A DNA stretch of 64,000 bases, from the NCBI RefSeq assembly GCF_001269345.1, contig NZ_CXOP01000002.1, positions 2,170,853-2,234,852 of the forward strand, given 5' to 3'. Each line of letters begins with the position of its first letter. The first letter of the stretch is position 1. This document shows positions 1 through 9,999 of the stretch, one piece after another. A model generated the notes under the pieces. The model was not told the origin of the DNA. It worked only from the letters and a program-made list of their open reading frames with translations, and ran no database searches. The translations under genes and the position numbers were made by a program. This DNA comes from Limnohabitans sp. 2KL-27. GTDB taxonomy: Bacteria; Pseudomonadota; Gammaproteobacteria; Burkholderiales; Burkholderiaceae_C.

Positions 1-1329
1 GTCTTCACGGAAGATGATTTCTACCGCACCCTTGGCCCCCATCACCGCGATTTCGGCATTGGGCCAGGCAAAGTTCACATCGCCGCGCAGGTGTTTGGAA
101 GCCATCACGTCGTACGCACCGCCGTAGGCTTTGCGGGTGATGACCGTGATTTTCGGTACCGTGCACTCGGCGTACGCGTAGAGCAACTTGGCCCCGTGCT
201 TGATGATGCCGCCGAACTCTTGCGAAGTGCCGGGCATGAAACCGGGCACGTCCACGAAGGTTATGACGGGAATGTTGAAAGCGTCACAGAAACGCACAAA
301 ACGTGCGGCCTTGATGGAGCTCTTGATGTCGAGACATCCGGCCAACACCAAGGGCTGATTGGCCACGATGCCCACCGTCTGGCCTTCCATGCGGGCAAAG
401 CCGATCAGGATGTTTTTGGCGTAATCGGGTTGCAGCTCAAAGAAGTCGCCATCGTCCACGGTTTTGACGATGAGTTCCTTCATGTCATAGGCTTTGTTCG
501 GGTTCTCAGGCACCAAGGTGTCCAGGCTCATGTCCAGACGACCCGAGGGATCACCGCTGGGGCGCACAGGTGCTTTTTCGCGGTTGTTGAGCGGCAGGTA
601 GTTGTACAAGCGGCGCAGCATCAGCAAGGCTTCGACGTCGTTTTCAAAGGCCATGTCGGCCACGCCGCTCTTAGTGGTGTGGGTCAAAGCACCGCCCAAC
701 TCTTCGGCGGTGACTTCTTCGTGGGTCACGGTCTTGACCACTTCTGGCCCCGTCACAAACATGTAAGACGTGTCCTTGACCATGAAAATGAAGTCGGTCA
801 AAGCCGGCGAATACACCGCACCACCGGCCGATGGGCCCATGATCATGCTGATCTGCGGCACCACACCGCTGGCCATCACATTGCGCTGGAACACGTCGGC
901 ATAACCGCCAAGCGAAGCCACGCCTTCCTGGATGCGGGCGCCGCCAGAATCGTTCAGGCCAATCACGGGCGCGCCGACCTTCATGGCCTGGTCCATGATT
1001 TTGCAAATCTTCTCGGCATGCGTTTCAGACAATGCACCGCCATACACGGTGAAGTCCTGGCTGAACACGAACACCAAGCGGCCGTTGATCATGCCGTAGC
1101 CCGTGACCACACCGTCGCCGGGAATCTTGTTGTCCTGCATGCCGAAATCGGTGCAGCGGTGCTCCACGAACATGTCCCACTCTTCAAAGGTGCCTTCGTC
1201 CAGCAGCACTTCCAGGCGTTCACGGGCGGTGAGCTTGCCTTTGGCGTGCTGCGCATCGATGCGCTTTTGTCCGCCGCCCAAGCGAGCCGCAGCGCGCTTT
1301 TTTTCCAGTTGTTCAATGATGTCTTGCAT
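1..1329 (-). CDS. pccB: Propionyl-CoA carboxylase beta subunit (partial)
   Basis: Carboxyltransferase subunit of a biotin-dependent acyl-CoA carboxylase, expected to move the carboxyl group from biotin to propionyl-CoA and give methylmalonyl-CoA in the cytosol. The protein starts [20 protein letters not shown] and continues with the crotonase-like halves of the family: [15 protein letters not shown] near residue 150, and [19 protein letters not shown] then [14 protein letters not shown] near residues 390-420. About 443 residues are visible, so some 65-70 C-terminal residues of a roughly 510-residue enzyme lie beyond base 1. It is the last visible gene of the mutase/meaB operon, 18 bases after meaB. 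No biotinylated alpha subunit is in the window. Methylcrotonyl-CoA carboxylase beta is an alternative, but the mutase context favours propionyl-CoA. Confidence 0.9.
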   Translation of the reverse strand, partial: MQDIIEQLEKKRAAARLGGGQKRIDAQHAKGKLTARERLEVLLDEGTFEEWDMFVEHRCTDFGMQDNKIPGDGVVTGYGMINGRLVFVFSQDFTVYGGALSETHAEKICKIMDQAMKVGAPVIGLNDSGGARIQEGVASLGGYADVFQRNVMASGVVPQISMIMGPSAGGAVYSPALTDFIFMVKDTSYMFVTGPEVVKTVTHEEVTAEELGGALTHTTKSGVADMAFENDVEALLMLRRLYNYLPLNNREKAPVRPSGDPSGRLDMSLDTLVPENPNKAYDMKELIVKTVDDGDFFELQPDYAKNILIGFARMEGQTVGIVANQPLVLAGCLDIKSSIKAARFVRFCDAFNIPVITFVDVPGFMPGTSQEFGGIIKHGAKLLYAYAECTVPKITVITRKAYGGAYDVMASKHLRGDVNFAWPNAEIAVMGAKGAVEIIFRED

Positions 1330-1347
1330 GGTGGCTCTCTCTTTTCT

Positions 1348-2372
1348 TCAGGAAGATGGGGGGGCACTCTGCGCTTGGTAGGCGCTGAGCAGTTGACGGG
1401 CAGCCGTGGACGCGGCCAATCGGCCCGTGCCGACTTGTTGGCTGAGTTGGGGCAGCAGAGTTTGAACACTCGGCTGAGCCCGGAAATTTTGCTTGAGCCC
1501 GGCGTCGATGCGCTCCCACATCCACGACAGGGCCTGGTGTTGGCGGCGCAGCCCCAAGCGGCCATTGGCTGTTTGCAAGCGACGGAACTCGCTGACCGCC
1601 GACCAAAAGCTGTCCACGCCCTGGCCCAGCAAAGCGCTCAGCTGCACCACCTTGGGGTGCCATTGGGTGCTATCGGCGTGTGCATGGCCCGAGCCGCCGT
1701 GCATGCCCAACAATTGCAAGGCACTGGTGATCTGCAGCTCGGCGCGGGTGGCCGCGATGGCATCGAGGTCGGCCTTGTTGATGACCACCAAATCGGCGAT
1801 CTCCATCACGCCTTTTTTGATGGCCTGCAAATCGTCGCCCGCATTGGGCAACTGCATCAACACAAACATGTCGGTCATGTTGGCCACCGCCGTCTCGGAC
1901 TGGCCCACGCCCACCGTCTCGACGATGACCACGTCGTAGCCCGCGGCTTCACAAACCAGCATGGACTCGCGGGTTTTTTCGGCCACGCCACCCAAGGTGC
2001 CGCTGCTGGGGCTGGGGCGGATGTAAGCGCGTTCGTGCACGCTGAGCAACTCCATGCGGGTCTTGTCGCCCAAAATCGAGCCCCCCGACACCGTGCTGGA
2101 CGGGTCCACCGCCAGCACCGCCACGCGGTGGCCTTGGCCAATCAAATACAGGCCCAGCGCCTCGATGAAGGTGGACTTGCCCACACCCGGCACGCCGCTT
2201 ATCCCTAAGCGAAACGACTGTCCGGTGTGGGGCAGCATGGCCGTGAGCAACTCGTCGGCCATCGCCCGGTGGTCCGCACGCGTCGATTCAAGCAGCGTGA
2301 TGGCTTTGGCCATGGCACGGCGCTGCCCGGCAGCGTTGCCGTGCAACAAGCCGTCGAGCAGCTGCGCAGGGT

Positions 2373-2376
<4 letters not shown>
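1348..2376 (-). CDS. meaB: Methylmalonyl-CoA mutase-associated GTPase MeaB
   Basis: G3E P-loop GTPase that protects and reloads the B12 cofactor of methylmalonyl-CoA mutase. At 342 residues it has the family length. The Walker A motif GVPGVGKS lies near residue 62, the Mg-binding stretch VDPSS near 95, the switch region ETVGVGQSE near 155, and the base-recognition motif NKAD near 200. The start is GTG (product begins [10 protein letters not shown]), and its first bases overlap the mutase stop in a GTGA arrangement, which suggests translational coupling. Older annotation calls this family ArgK or LAO/AO transport ATPase, but the mutase neighbour makes the chaperone role clear. Confidence 0.93.
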
Positions 2377-4550
<2,174 letters not shown>

Positions 4551-4599
4551 GGCGCTGTGCTTTCGGGACAAAAATGGCTGAGCCGGATTTTGGCAGCTT

Positions 4600-4692
4600 G
4601 GGGCTGCATACCGGCTTACAGGTACCGTGATTCATAATTATTGATGCAGAATATTTTAACCGGCTTACAATTCAACATCTGAAACGCCCTTC
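4600..4692. promoter_or_regulatory. Divergent promoter region with repeats, mutase operon/GntR
   Basis: AT-rich gap between the divergent mutase operon and the GntR-type regulator. The 10-mer CCGGCTTACA occurs twice in the same orientation, at 4611-4620 and 4660-4669. Between the copies, around 4631-4643, lies TCATAATTATTGA, which is palindromic except for one base pair. GntR/FCD regulators usually bind short palindromes in such divergent gaps, so this is a plausible operator site; that role is inference. Confidence 0.35.
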
Positions 4693-5373
4693 ATGCCGTT
4701 TGGCCAAGCCCAAACAGCTTCCCCCCTGAATCTGCTCATGTCCGCCCTGTCCCTCGCCCCCCGCGCCCTGTACGAAGAAGTTGCCGAATTGCTGCGGCAG
4801 CGGATTTTTGCGCGCGAGCTGGAGCCCGGCAGTTGGATCGACGAGTTGCGCATCGCCGAGGCCCTGGGCATCAGCCGCACCCCTCTGCGCGAAGCCCTGA
4901 AGGTACTGGCCGCCGAAGGCCTGGTGACCATGAAGGTCCGCCGGGGCGCTTACGTGACCGAGGTCAGCGAGAAAGACCTGCGCGACGTCTACCACCTGCT
5001 GGCCTTGCTCGAATCCGACGCGGCCCGCGTGGTGGCGCACAACGCGAACGCTGAGCAGATGGCGCAGATCAGCGCCTTGCACCAGGATCTGGAAAAAGCC
5101 ACCCACGACCGGGACCGTTTTTTCGAGATCAACGAAGCTTTTCACATGCTGCTGATGGAATTGGCCGACAACCGCTGGCGCGACCAGATGGTGGCCGACC
5201 TGCGCAAGGTGATGAAGCTCAACCGCCACAGCTCACTGTTCAAAGAAGGCCGCATCGAGCAATCCCTGGCCGAGCACCGCGCCATTGTGCAGGCACTGGT
5301 AGCGCGTCAGCCCGAGCAAGCGGCCAAGCGCATGTCGGCGCACTTCATGAACGGCTTGCAGGCGGCGCAATGA
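4693..5373 (+). CDS. GntR family regulator, FCD (FadR-like) subfamily
   Basis: DNA-binding repressor or activator. The N-terminal winged helix covers about residues 25-90, with the typical stretch ALGISRTPLREALKVLAAEG followed by the wing (RRGAYVTEV). The C-terminal all-helical FCD ligand domain shows the usual acidic and histidine metal-ligand pattern (FFEINEAFH, EHRAIVQAL, SAHF). Being divergent from the mutase operon, it probably controls propionate genes in response to an organic acid or acyl-CoA, which is inferred from position. Two starts are possible, ATG 4693 or ATG 4738 (MSALSLAPRALYEE); neither has a convincing ribosome binding site. Length is 226 or 211 residues. Confidence 0.85.
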   Translation: MPFGQAQTASPLNLLMSALSLAPRALYEEVAELLRQRIFARELEPGSWIDELRIAEALGISRTPLREALKVLAAEGLVTMKVRRGAYVTEVSEKDLRDVYHLLALLESDAARVVAHNANAEQMAQISALHQDLEKATHDRDRFFEINEAFHMLLMELADNRWRDQMVADLRKVMKLNRHSSLFKEGRIEQSLAEHRAIVQALVARQPEQAAKRMSAHFMNGLQAAQ

Positions 5374-5385
5374 GGCAGGCCTTGA

Positions 5386-6387
5386 TCAGTCGGTGACGAC
5401 CGCGCCTCGCGCCAGCGCAGCTCGGGCCAAAGCCCAGACCTCACGCGGCGGCAAGGGCTTGAGTTTGTGGTCACTCCAGACCTGACGCCACAAACGCCCG
5501 CCCCGCTGGCCGTGGTACAGGCCCAGCATGTGACGGGCAATCGCATACCAAGGGCAGCCATCTTCGGCAAAAGCGCGTTCCATATAGGCCACCATGGCCT
5601 CTTCCACTGCTTCGCGGCTAGGCACCTCGTGGGTATCGCCATAAAACGCAGCGTCCCAAGTGCCCAACAGCCAAGGGTTGTAATAGGCTTCACGTCCAAC
5701 CATCACGCCGTCGGCCTGCTGCAAATGCAGAGCGATTTCCTCGTTGGTCTTGATGCCGCCGTTCACGGCGATCAGCAGCGATGGAAAATCTTTTTTGAGC
5801 CGATAGGCCAATTCATAGCGCAGCGGCGGGATTTCGCGGTTCTCCTTCGGGGAAAGGCCGTCGAGCCAGGCATTGCGGGCGTGCACGATGAAGACTTTGC
5901 AACCGGCATCGCTGACCGTACCCACAAAGTCGCGCACAAAGTCGTAGCTCTCGATGCGGTCAATGCCGATTCGGTGCTTCACCGTCACCGGCACATCGAC
6001 CACGTCCAGCATGGCTTTCACGCCATCGGCCACGGTGGTCGGCTCGTTCATCAAGCAGGCGCCAAATGCGCCACGCTGCACACGGTCTGAAGGGCAGCCG
6101 CAGTTGAGGTTGATCTCGTCGTAACCCCACTCTTGCCCCAGCTTGGCGGCGTGGGCCAGGTCGGCGGCGTCACTGCCGCCCAATTGCAGGGCCACCGGGT
6201 GCTCTTCGGCGTTGAAACGCAGGTGCCGCTGCACACTGCCGTGGCGCAGCGCACCAGTGGTCACCATCTCGGTGTACAGCAAGGTGTGGCGAGTCAGCAG
6301 GCGGTGGAAAAATCGGCAGTGCCGGTCGGTCCAATCCATCATGGGCGCCACAGAAAGACGCCAGCGTTGGGGTTCAGGGAAATGCAT
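5386..6387 (-). CDS. dusA: tRNA-dihydrouridine(20/20a) synthase DusA
   Basis: FMN- and NADPH-dependent enzyme that reduces U20/U20a in the D-loop of tRNAs. The TIM-barrel start VAPMMDWTDRHCR, the flavin contact VALQLGGSDA near residue 65, and the catalytic cysteine loop NLNCGCPSDRVQ near residue 95 are all visible, as are VKHRIGID and NGGI further on. The 333-residue length suits DusA. It is convergent with the GntR gene, with 12 bases between the stop codons, and divergent from the NfeD gene. DusA is preferred over DusB or DusC from the SVAPMMDWTD and LYTEMVTTGA stretches. Confidence 0.93.
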   Translation of the reverse strand: MHFPEPQRWRLSVAPMMDWTDRHCRFFHRLLTRHTLLYTEMVTTGALRHGSVQRHLRFNAEEHPVALQLGGSDAADLAHAAKLGQEWGYDEINLNCGCPSDRVQRGAFGACLMNEPTTVADGVKAMLDVVDVPVTVKHRIGIDRIESYDFVRDFVGTVSDAGCKVFIVHARNAWLDGLSPKENREIPPLRYELAYRLKKDFPSLLIAVNGGIKTNEEIALHLQQADGVMVGREAYYNPWLLGTWDAAFYGDTHEVPSREAVEEAMVAYMERAFAEDGCPWYAIARHMLGLYHGQRGGRLWRQVWSDHKLKPLPPREVWALARAALARGAVVTD

Positions 6388-6499
6388 GGGGGCTGATTAT
6401 CCTTGGCTTGCGCGGGACTTGACCCCGGCGCTGGGTGGTCAGCGTATAAAGACAGAAGTTCAAGCCCGACAATATGCGGGCCAAGCTGAAGGAGGCGAG

Positions 6500-6919
6500 A
6501 TGGGCAATGCAACGATGTGGTGGGTGCTGACCGGCGTGCTGGTGGCACTGGAGTTGGTGACTGGCACTTTTTACCTGCTGATGCTGGGCTTGGGGTCTGG
6601 GGCCGCAGCCTTGGCCGCGATGGCCGGCTATGGCCTGAGCACCCAACTGGTGGCGGCGGCCGTCGTGGGTGGCCTGGGGGCTGTGCTGCTGGGCCAATGG
6701 CGCAAACGCCAAACCCCCACGCCCCAAGAAGCCCAAGACCAGCACCTGGACCTGGGTGCCACCGTGCAAGTTGAGGCCTGGGACGCGCAAAGCACAGCTC
6801 AAGTCAAACACCGAGGTGCCGCTTGGACCGCCGTGCTGGCCCCCGGCCAATCCGCAGCGCCTGGCGCACACCGTATTCAGGCCATGTCAGGCAACCGCCT
6901 GGTTCTTGAAAAAATCTGA
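6500..6919 (+). CDS. NfeD family membrane protein
   Basis: Small membrane protein of 139 residues, starting MGNATMWWVLTG. Two to three hydrophobic segments (residues about 5-30 and 35-65) precede a soluble C-terminal OB-fold domain containing LDLGATVQVEAWD and the closing IQAMSGNRLVLEKI. NfeD proteins pair with SPFH proteins and are thought to help organise membrane microdomains or assist quality control. The start at 6500 is chosen because GGAGG lies at 6491-6495; a longer upstream reading frame would overlap dusA. The paraslipin gene follows after 36 bases, the standard arrangement for this pair. Confidence 0.87.
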   Translation: MGNATMWWVLTGVLVALELVTGTFYLLMLGLGSGAAALAAMAGYGLSTQLVAAAVVGGLGAVLLGQWRKRQTPTPQEAQDQHLDLGATVQVEAWDAQSTAQVKHRGAAWTAVLAPGQSAAPGAHRIQAMSGNRLVLEKI

Positions 6920-6955
6920 GCACGCCGATCGAAACACTGAAAAGGGAGAAAAACC

Positions 6956-7873
6956 ATGGAAGTCGCTGCCGTCCTTGTGATCATCGCGATCCTGTTCGTC
7001 GTCAAGACCGTCAAGGTCGTGCCGCAGCAAGAGGCCTGGGTGGTCGAAAGGCTGGGCAAATTCCACGCCAGCCTGGCCCCGGGCCTGAACTTTGTAGTGC
7101 CCTTTGTGGACAACGTGATCCAGAAACACAGCCTGAAAGAAATTCCGCTGGATGTGCCCAGCCAGATCTGCATCACGCGCGACAACACGCAGCTGCAGGT
7201 CGACGGCATTTTGTACTTCCAGGTGACCGACCCCAAGCTGGCCAGTTACGGCTCGTCCAATTACATCGTGGCGGTGACCCAGCTGGCGCAAACCAGCCTG
7301 CGCAGCGTGATCGGCAAGCTGGAGCTGGACAAGACTTTTGAAGAGCGCGACATCATCAACGCACAGGTGGTGGCCGCCATCGACGAAGCGGCGCTCAACT
7401 GGGGCGTGAAGGTGTTGCGTTACGAGATCAAGGATCTGACGCCACCCAAAGAAATCTTGCTGGCCATGCAATCGCAAATCACGGCCGAGCGCGAAAAGCG
7501 CGCCCTGATCGCGGCCTCCGAAGGCCGGCGCCAAGAACAGATCAACATCGCCACCGGTGAGCGCGAGGCCTTCATTGCCCGCTCAGAAGGCGAAAAGCAA
7601 GCGGCCATCAACAAGGCCCAAGGCGATGCCGCCGCCATCACCGAAATGGCCAATGCCACGGCCCAAGCGATTGAGCGGATTGCCACCGCCATCCGCCAGC
7701 CCGGGGGCGAGCAGGCCGTGCAGCTCAAGGTGGCCGAGCAGGCGGTGCAGGCCTACGCCAAAGTGGCGCAAGACGCCAAGACCACCCTGATCGTACCGGG
7801 CAACATGACCGAGGTCTCGGGATTGATCGCTTCGGCCATGCAGATGGTGAGCACCGGCAAACAAGCGGGTTAA
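6956..7873 (+). CDS. SPFH/paraslipin (stomatin-like, QmcA type)
   Basis: Membrane-anchored band-7 protein of 305 residues. A single N-terminal hydrophobic segment (residues 1-20) is followed by the SPFH core with VPQQEAWVVERLGKFH, GLNFVVPFVD and SLKEIPLDVPSQICITRDN. The coiled-coil-prone region that follows holds AEREKRALIAASEG and REAFIARSEGEKQAAINKAQG. Stomatin-like proteins form large oligomers at the inner membrane and cooperate with NfeD partners and proteases; the client here is unknown. It lies directly downstream of the nfeD-like gene and ends before a bidirectional terminator shared with phaB. Confidence 0.9.
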   Translation: MEVAAVLVIIAILFVVKTVKVVPQQEAWVVERLGKFHASLAPGLNFVVPFVDNVIQKHSLKEIPLDVPSQICITRDNTQLQVDGILYFQVTDPKLASYGSSNYIVAVTQLAQTSLRSVIGKLELDKTFEERDIINAQVVAAIDEAALNWGVKVLRYEIKDLTPPKEILLAMQSQITAEREKRALIAASEGRRQEQINIATGEREAFIARSEGEKQAAINKAQGDAAAITEMANATAQAIERIATAIRQPGGEQAVQLKVAEQAVQAYAKVAQDAKTTLIVPGNMTEVSGLIASAMQMVSTGKQAG

Positions 7874-7890
7874 AGCGAGCCTGCAGACGC

Positions 7891-7918
7891 AAAAAAACCC
7901 GCCGAGGCGGGTTTTTTG
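7891..7918. terminator. Bidirectional rho-independent terminator
   Basis: The sequence AAAACCCGCC-GAG-GGCGGGTTTT forms a strong GC stem flanked by an A run on one side and a T run on the other. It lies between the convergent paraslipin and phaB genes and can end transcription in both directions. Confidence 0.85.
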
Positions 7919-7936
7919 GTGGGTACTGCTTGCGCA

Positions 7937-8674
7937 TCAACCCATGTGCAAACCGCCGTTGACAGCGAAGTCAGCACCGGTCGTGTAGCCACCGTCTTCG
8001 CTGGCCATCCAAGCGATGATGGAAGCGATTTCGCTGGGCTTGCCCAAGCGCTTGACGGGCACAGTGGCCACGATTTTCTCGAGCACGTCCGGGCGAATGG
8101 CGTTGACCATGTCGGTGCCAATATAGCCAGGCGAGACGGTATTGACCGTGACGCCTTTGGTGGCCAGCTCTTGGGCCAAGGCCATCGAGAAACCGTGCAT
8201 GCCAGCTTTGGCGGCCGAGTAGTTGGTCTGACCGGCCTGGCCTTTTTCGCCGTTGACCGAGCTGATGTTGATGATGCGGCCCCAGCCTTTTTCGACCATG
8301 TCGGCGACCACTTGTTTGGTCACGTTGAACATGGAGTCGAGGTTGGTGTTCATCACAGCCTGCCAGTCTTCACGGGTCATCTTCAGGAACATGCGGTCCT
8401 TGGTGATGCCGGCATTGTTGACCAAGACATCGATCGGGCCATGCTCGGCTTTGGCCTTGGTGAAGGCTTCCACGGTGGAGTCCCAGTCGCCAACATTGCC
8501 GACCGAGGCGAAGAAGGTGAAGCCCAGGGCTTTTTGCTCGTCCAGCCATTTGGTGAAGTCACGGGTGGGGCCGCAACCGGCGATGACCTTGAAGCCCTCT
8601 TGATGCAGGCGCTGGCAGATCGCGGTACCGATGCCGCCCATGCCACCTGTGACGTACGCTACTTTTTGACTCAT
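7937..8674 (-). CDS. phaB: Acetoacetyl-CoA reductase PhaB
   Basis: NADPH-dependent short-chain dehydrogenase that reduces acetoacetyl-CoA to (R)-3-hydroxybutyryl-CoA, the monomer for polyhydroxybutyrate. The Rossmann motif GGMGGIGTAIC lies near residue 11, NNAG near residue 88, the catalytic serine in NISSVNGEKGQAGQTNYSAAK near residue 140, and the YxxxK pair in the same stretch. The C-terminus ADFAVNGGLHMG is typical of PhaB. At 245 residues it matches the family. It is the last gene of the phaCAB operon, with a GGAGAC ribosome binding site just upstream. Confidence 0.95.
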   Translation of the reverse strand: MSQKVAYVTGGMGGIGTAICQRLHQEGFKVIAGCGPTRDFTKWLDEQKALGFTFFASVGNVGDWDSTVEAFTKAKAEHGPIDVLVNNAGITKDRMFLKMTREDWQAVMNTNLDSMFNVTKQVVADMVEKGWGRIINISSVNGEKGQAGQTNYSAAKAGMHGFSMALAQELATKGVTVNTVSPGYIGTDMVNAIRPDVLEKIVATVPVKRLGKPSEIASIIAWMASEDGGYTTGADFAVNGGLHMG

Positions 8675-8765
8675 GATTGTCTCCTGGTTATGAGTGTGCT
8701 GAGATCGTGAAAAACCACCCCAACCCGCTTGATCGGCTGCCCTTATACAACTGGACAGTGCGCCG

Positions 8766-8788
8766 ACCCGCGCTGCTTGAGCGGCGGG
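8766..8788 (-). other. Intercistronic hairpin phaA-phaB
   Basis: Directly after the phaA stop the transcript can fold CCCGC-CGCT against AGCG-CGGG. No T run follows, so this is more likely an mRNA-stability or processing hairpin than a full terminator. The rest of the 120-base gap holds nothing recognisable. Confidence 0.3.
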
Positions 8789-8794
8789 ATTGGG

Positions 8795-9976
8795 TTAAAC
8801 GCGCTCGATGGCCAGGGACACGCCCATGCCGCCGCCAATGCACAAAGCGGCCACGCCCTTGCGGGCCTGGGTGCGCTGCATTTCGTGCAACAAAGTCACC
8901 AGAATGCGGCAACCGGACGCGCCGATGGGGTGGCCGATCGCGATCGCACCGCCATTGACGTTGACCTTGGCCGGATCGATGTCCAGCGCCTGGTTCACAG
9001 CGCAGGCTTGCGCGGCAAAGGCTTCGTTAAGCTCAAACAGGTCCACGTCTTGGGCTTTCCAGCCGGCACGGGCCAGCGCTTTTTGCGAAGCGGGCACTGG
9101 GCCCATGCCCATGGTGGCCGGGTCCAAGCCGCTGGTGCCAAAAGCAGCAATGCGGGCCAGGGGCTTGAGGCCCAAAGCGGCGGCCTTCTTGGCGCTCATG
9201 ACCATCACGGCGGCTGCGCCGTCGTTGATGCCCGAGGCGTTGCCTGCGGTCACGCTGCCCGCCTTGTCAAACGCCGGGCGCAAACCCGCCAACACTTCCA
9301 CCGTGGTTTTCTTGTTGATGAACTCGTCGGTGTTGAACACCAGCGCATCGCCCTTGCGCTGGGGAATCAGCACATCGACGATTTCGTCCTTGAACTTGCC
9401 TGCGTCTTGCGCGGCAGCGGCTTTGCGCTGGCTGCCAGCAGCCAAAGCATCCTGCATGTCACGGGTGATGCCGTGGGCCTTGGCCACGTTTTCGGCGGTG
9501 ATGCCCATGTGGTACTGGTTGTACACGTCCCAAAGGCCGTCAACGATCATGGTGTCGGTCATCTTCCAGTCGCCCATGCGCTGACCGTCACGGCTACCGT
9601 TCAAAACGTGCGGGCTGGCGCTCATGTTTTCCTGACCACCGGCGATCACGATCTCGCTGTCGCCCCAAGCCACGGCTTGCGCGGCCAGCATCACGGCCTT
9701 GAGGCCCGAGCCGCACACGGCATTGATGGTGAGCGCTGGTGTTTCCTTGGCCACACCGGCTTTCATCATGGCCTGGCGCGCAGGGTTCTGGCCAACGCCA
9801 GCGGCCAGCACTTGGCCCATGATGACTTCGCCAATGGCATCCACCGGCAAACCGCTGCGCTCGAGCAAACCCTTGATGACGATGCTGCCCAACTCGGTGG
9901 CCGGGGTTTTGGCGAGCGAGCCACCAAACTTGCCCACGGCGGTGCGAGCGGCTGCAACGATGACGATGTCTTCCAT
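8795..9976 (-). CDS. phaA: Acetyl-CoA C-acetyltransferase (beta-ketothiolase) PhaA
   Basis: Biosynthetic thiolase condensing two acetyl-CoA to acetoacetyl-CoA. The start is the ATG giving MEDIVIVAAARTAVG; the longer upstream frame runs into phaC. The length of 393 residues equals that of classical PhaA enzymes. The acylated cysteine lies in NAVCGSGLKAV near residue 88, the histidine in NVNGGAIAIGHPIGASG near residue 348, and the second cysteine in ALCIGGGMGVSLAIE near residue 378. It sits between phaC and phaB in the order known from other Burkholderiales. Confidence 0.95.
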   Translation of the reverse strand: MEDIVIVAAARTAVGKFGGSLAKTPATELGSIVIKGLLERSGLPVDAIGEVIMGQVLAAGVGQNPARQAMMKAGVAKETPALTINAVCGSGLKAVMLAAQAVAWGDSEIVIAGGQENMSASPHVLNGSRDGQRMGDWKMTDTMIVDGLWDVYNQYHMGITAENVAKAHGITRDMQDALAAGSQRKAAAAQDAGKFKDEIVDVLIPQRKGDALVFNTDEFINKKTTVEVLAGLRPAFDKAGSVTAGNASGINDGAAAVMVMSAKKAAALGLKPLARIAAFGTSGLDPATMGMGPVPASQKALARAGWKAQDVDLFELNEAFAAQACAVNQALDIDPAKVNVNGGAIAIGHPIGASGCRILVTLLHEMQRTQARKGVAALCIGGGMGVSLAIERV

Positions 9977-9999
9977 TTTTGTCTCCAGTAAAAAATTGA

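Noticed and set aside
91..2208. 705-codon plus-strand open frame
   Set aside because: It is the mirror of pccB and meaB, which are clearly real on the other strand. Its His/Gln/Val-rich text is typical of a GC-rich antisense shadow.
8766..8788. Hairpin after phaA considered as a terminator
   Set aside because: No T run follows and phaB is expected to be co-transcribed; kept only as a low-confidence intercistronic hairpin.
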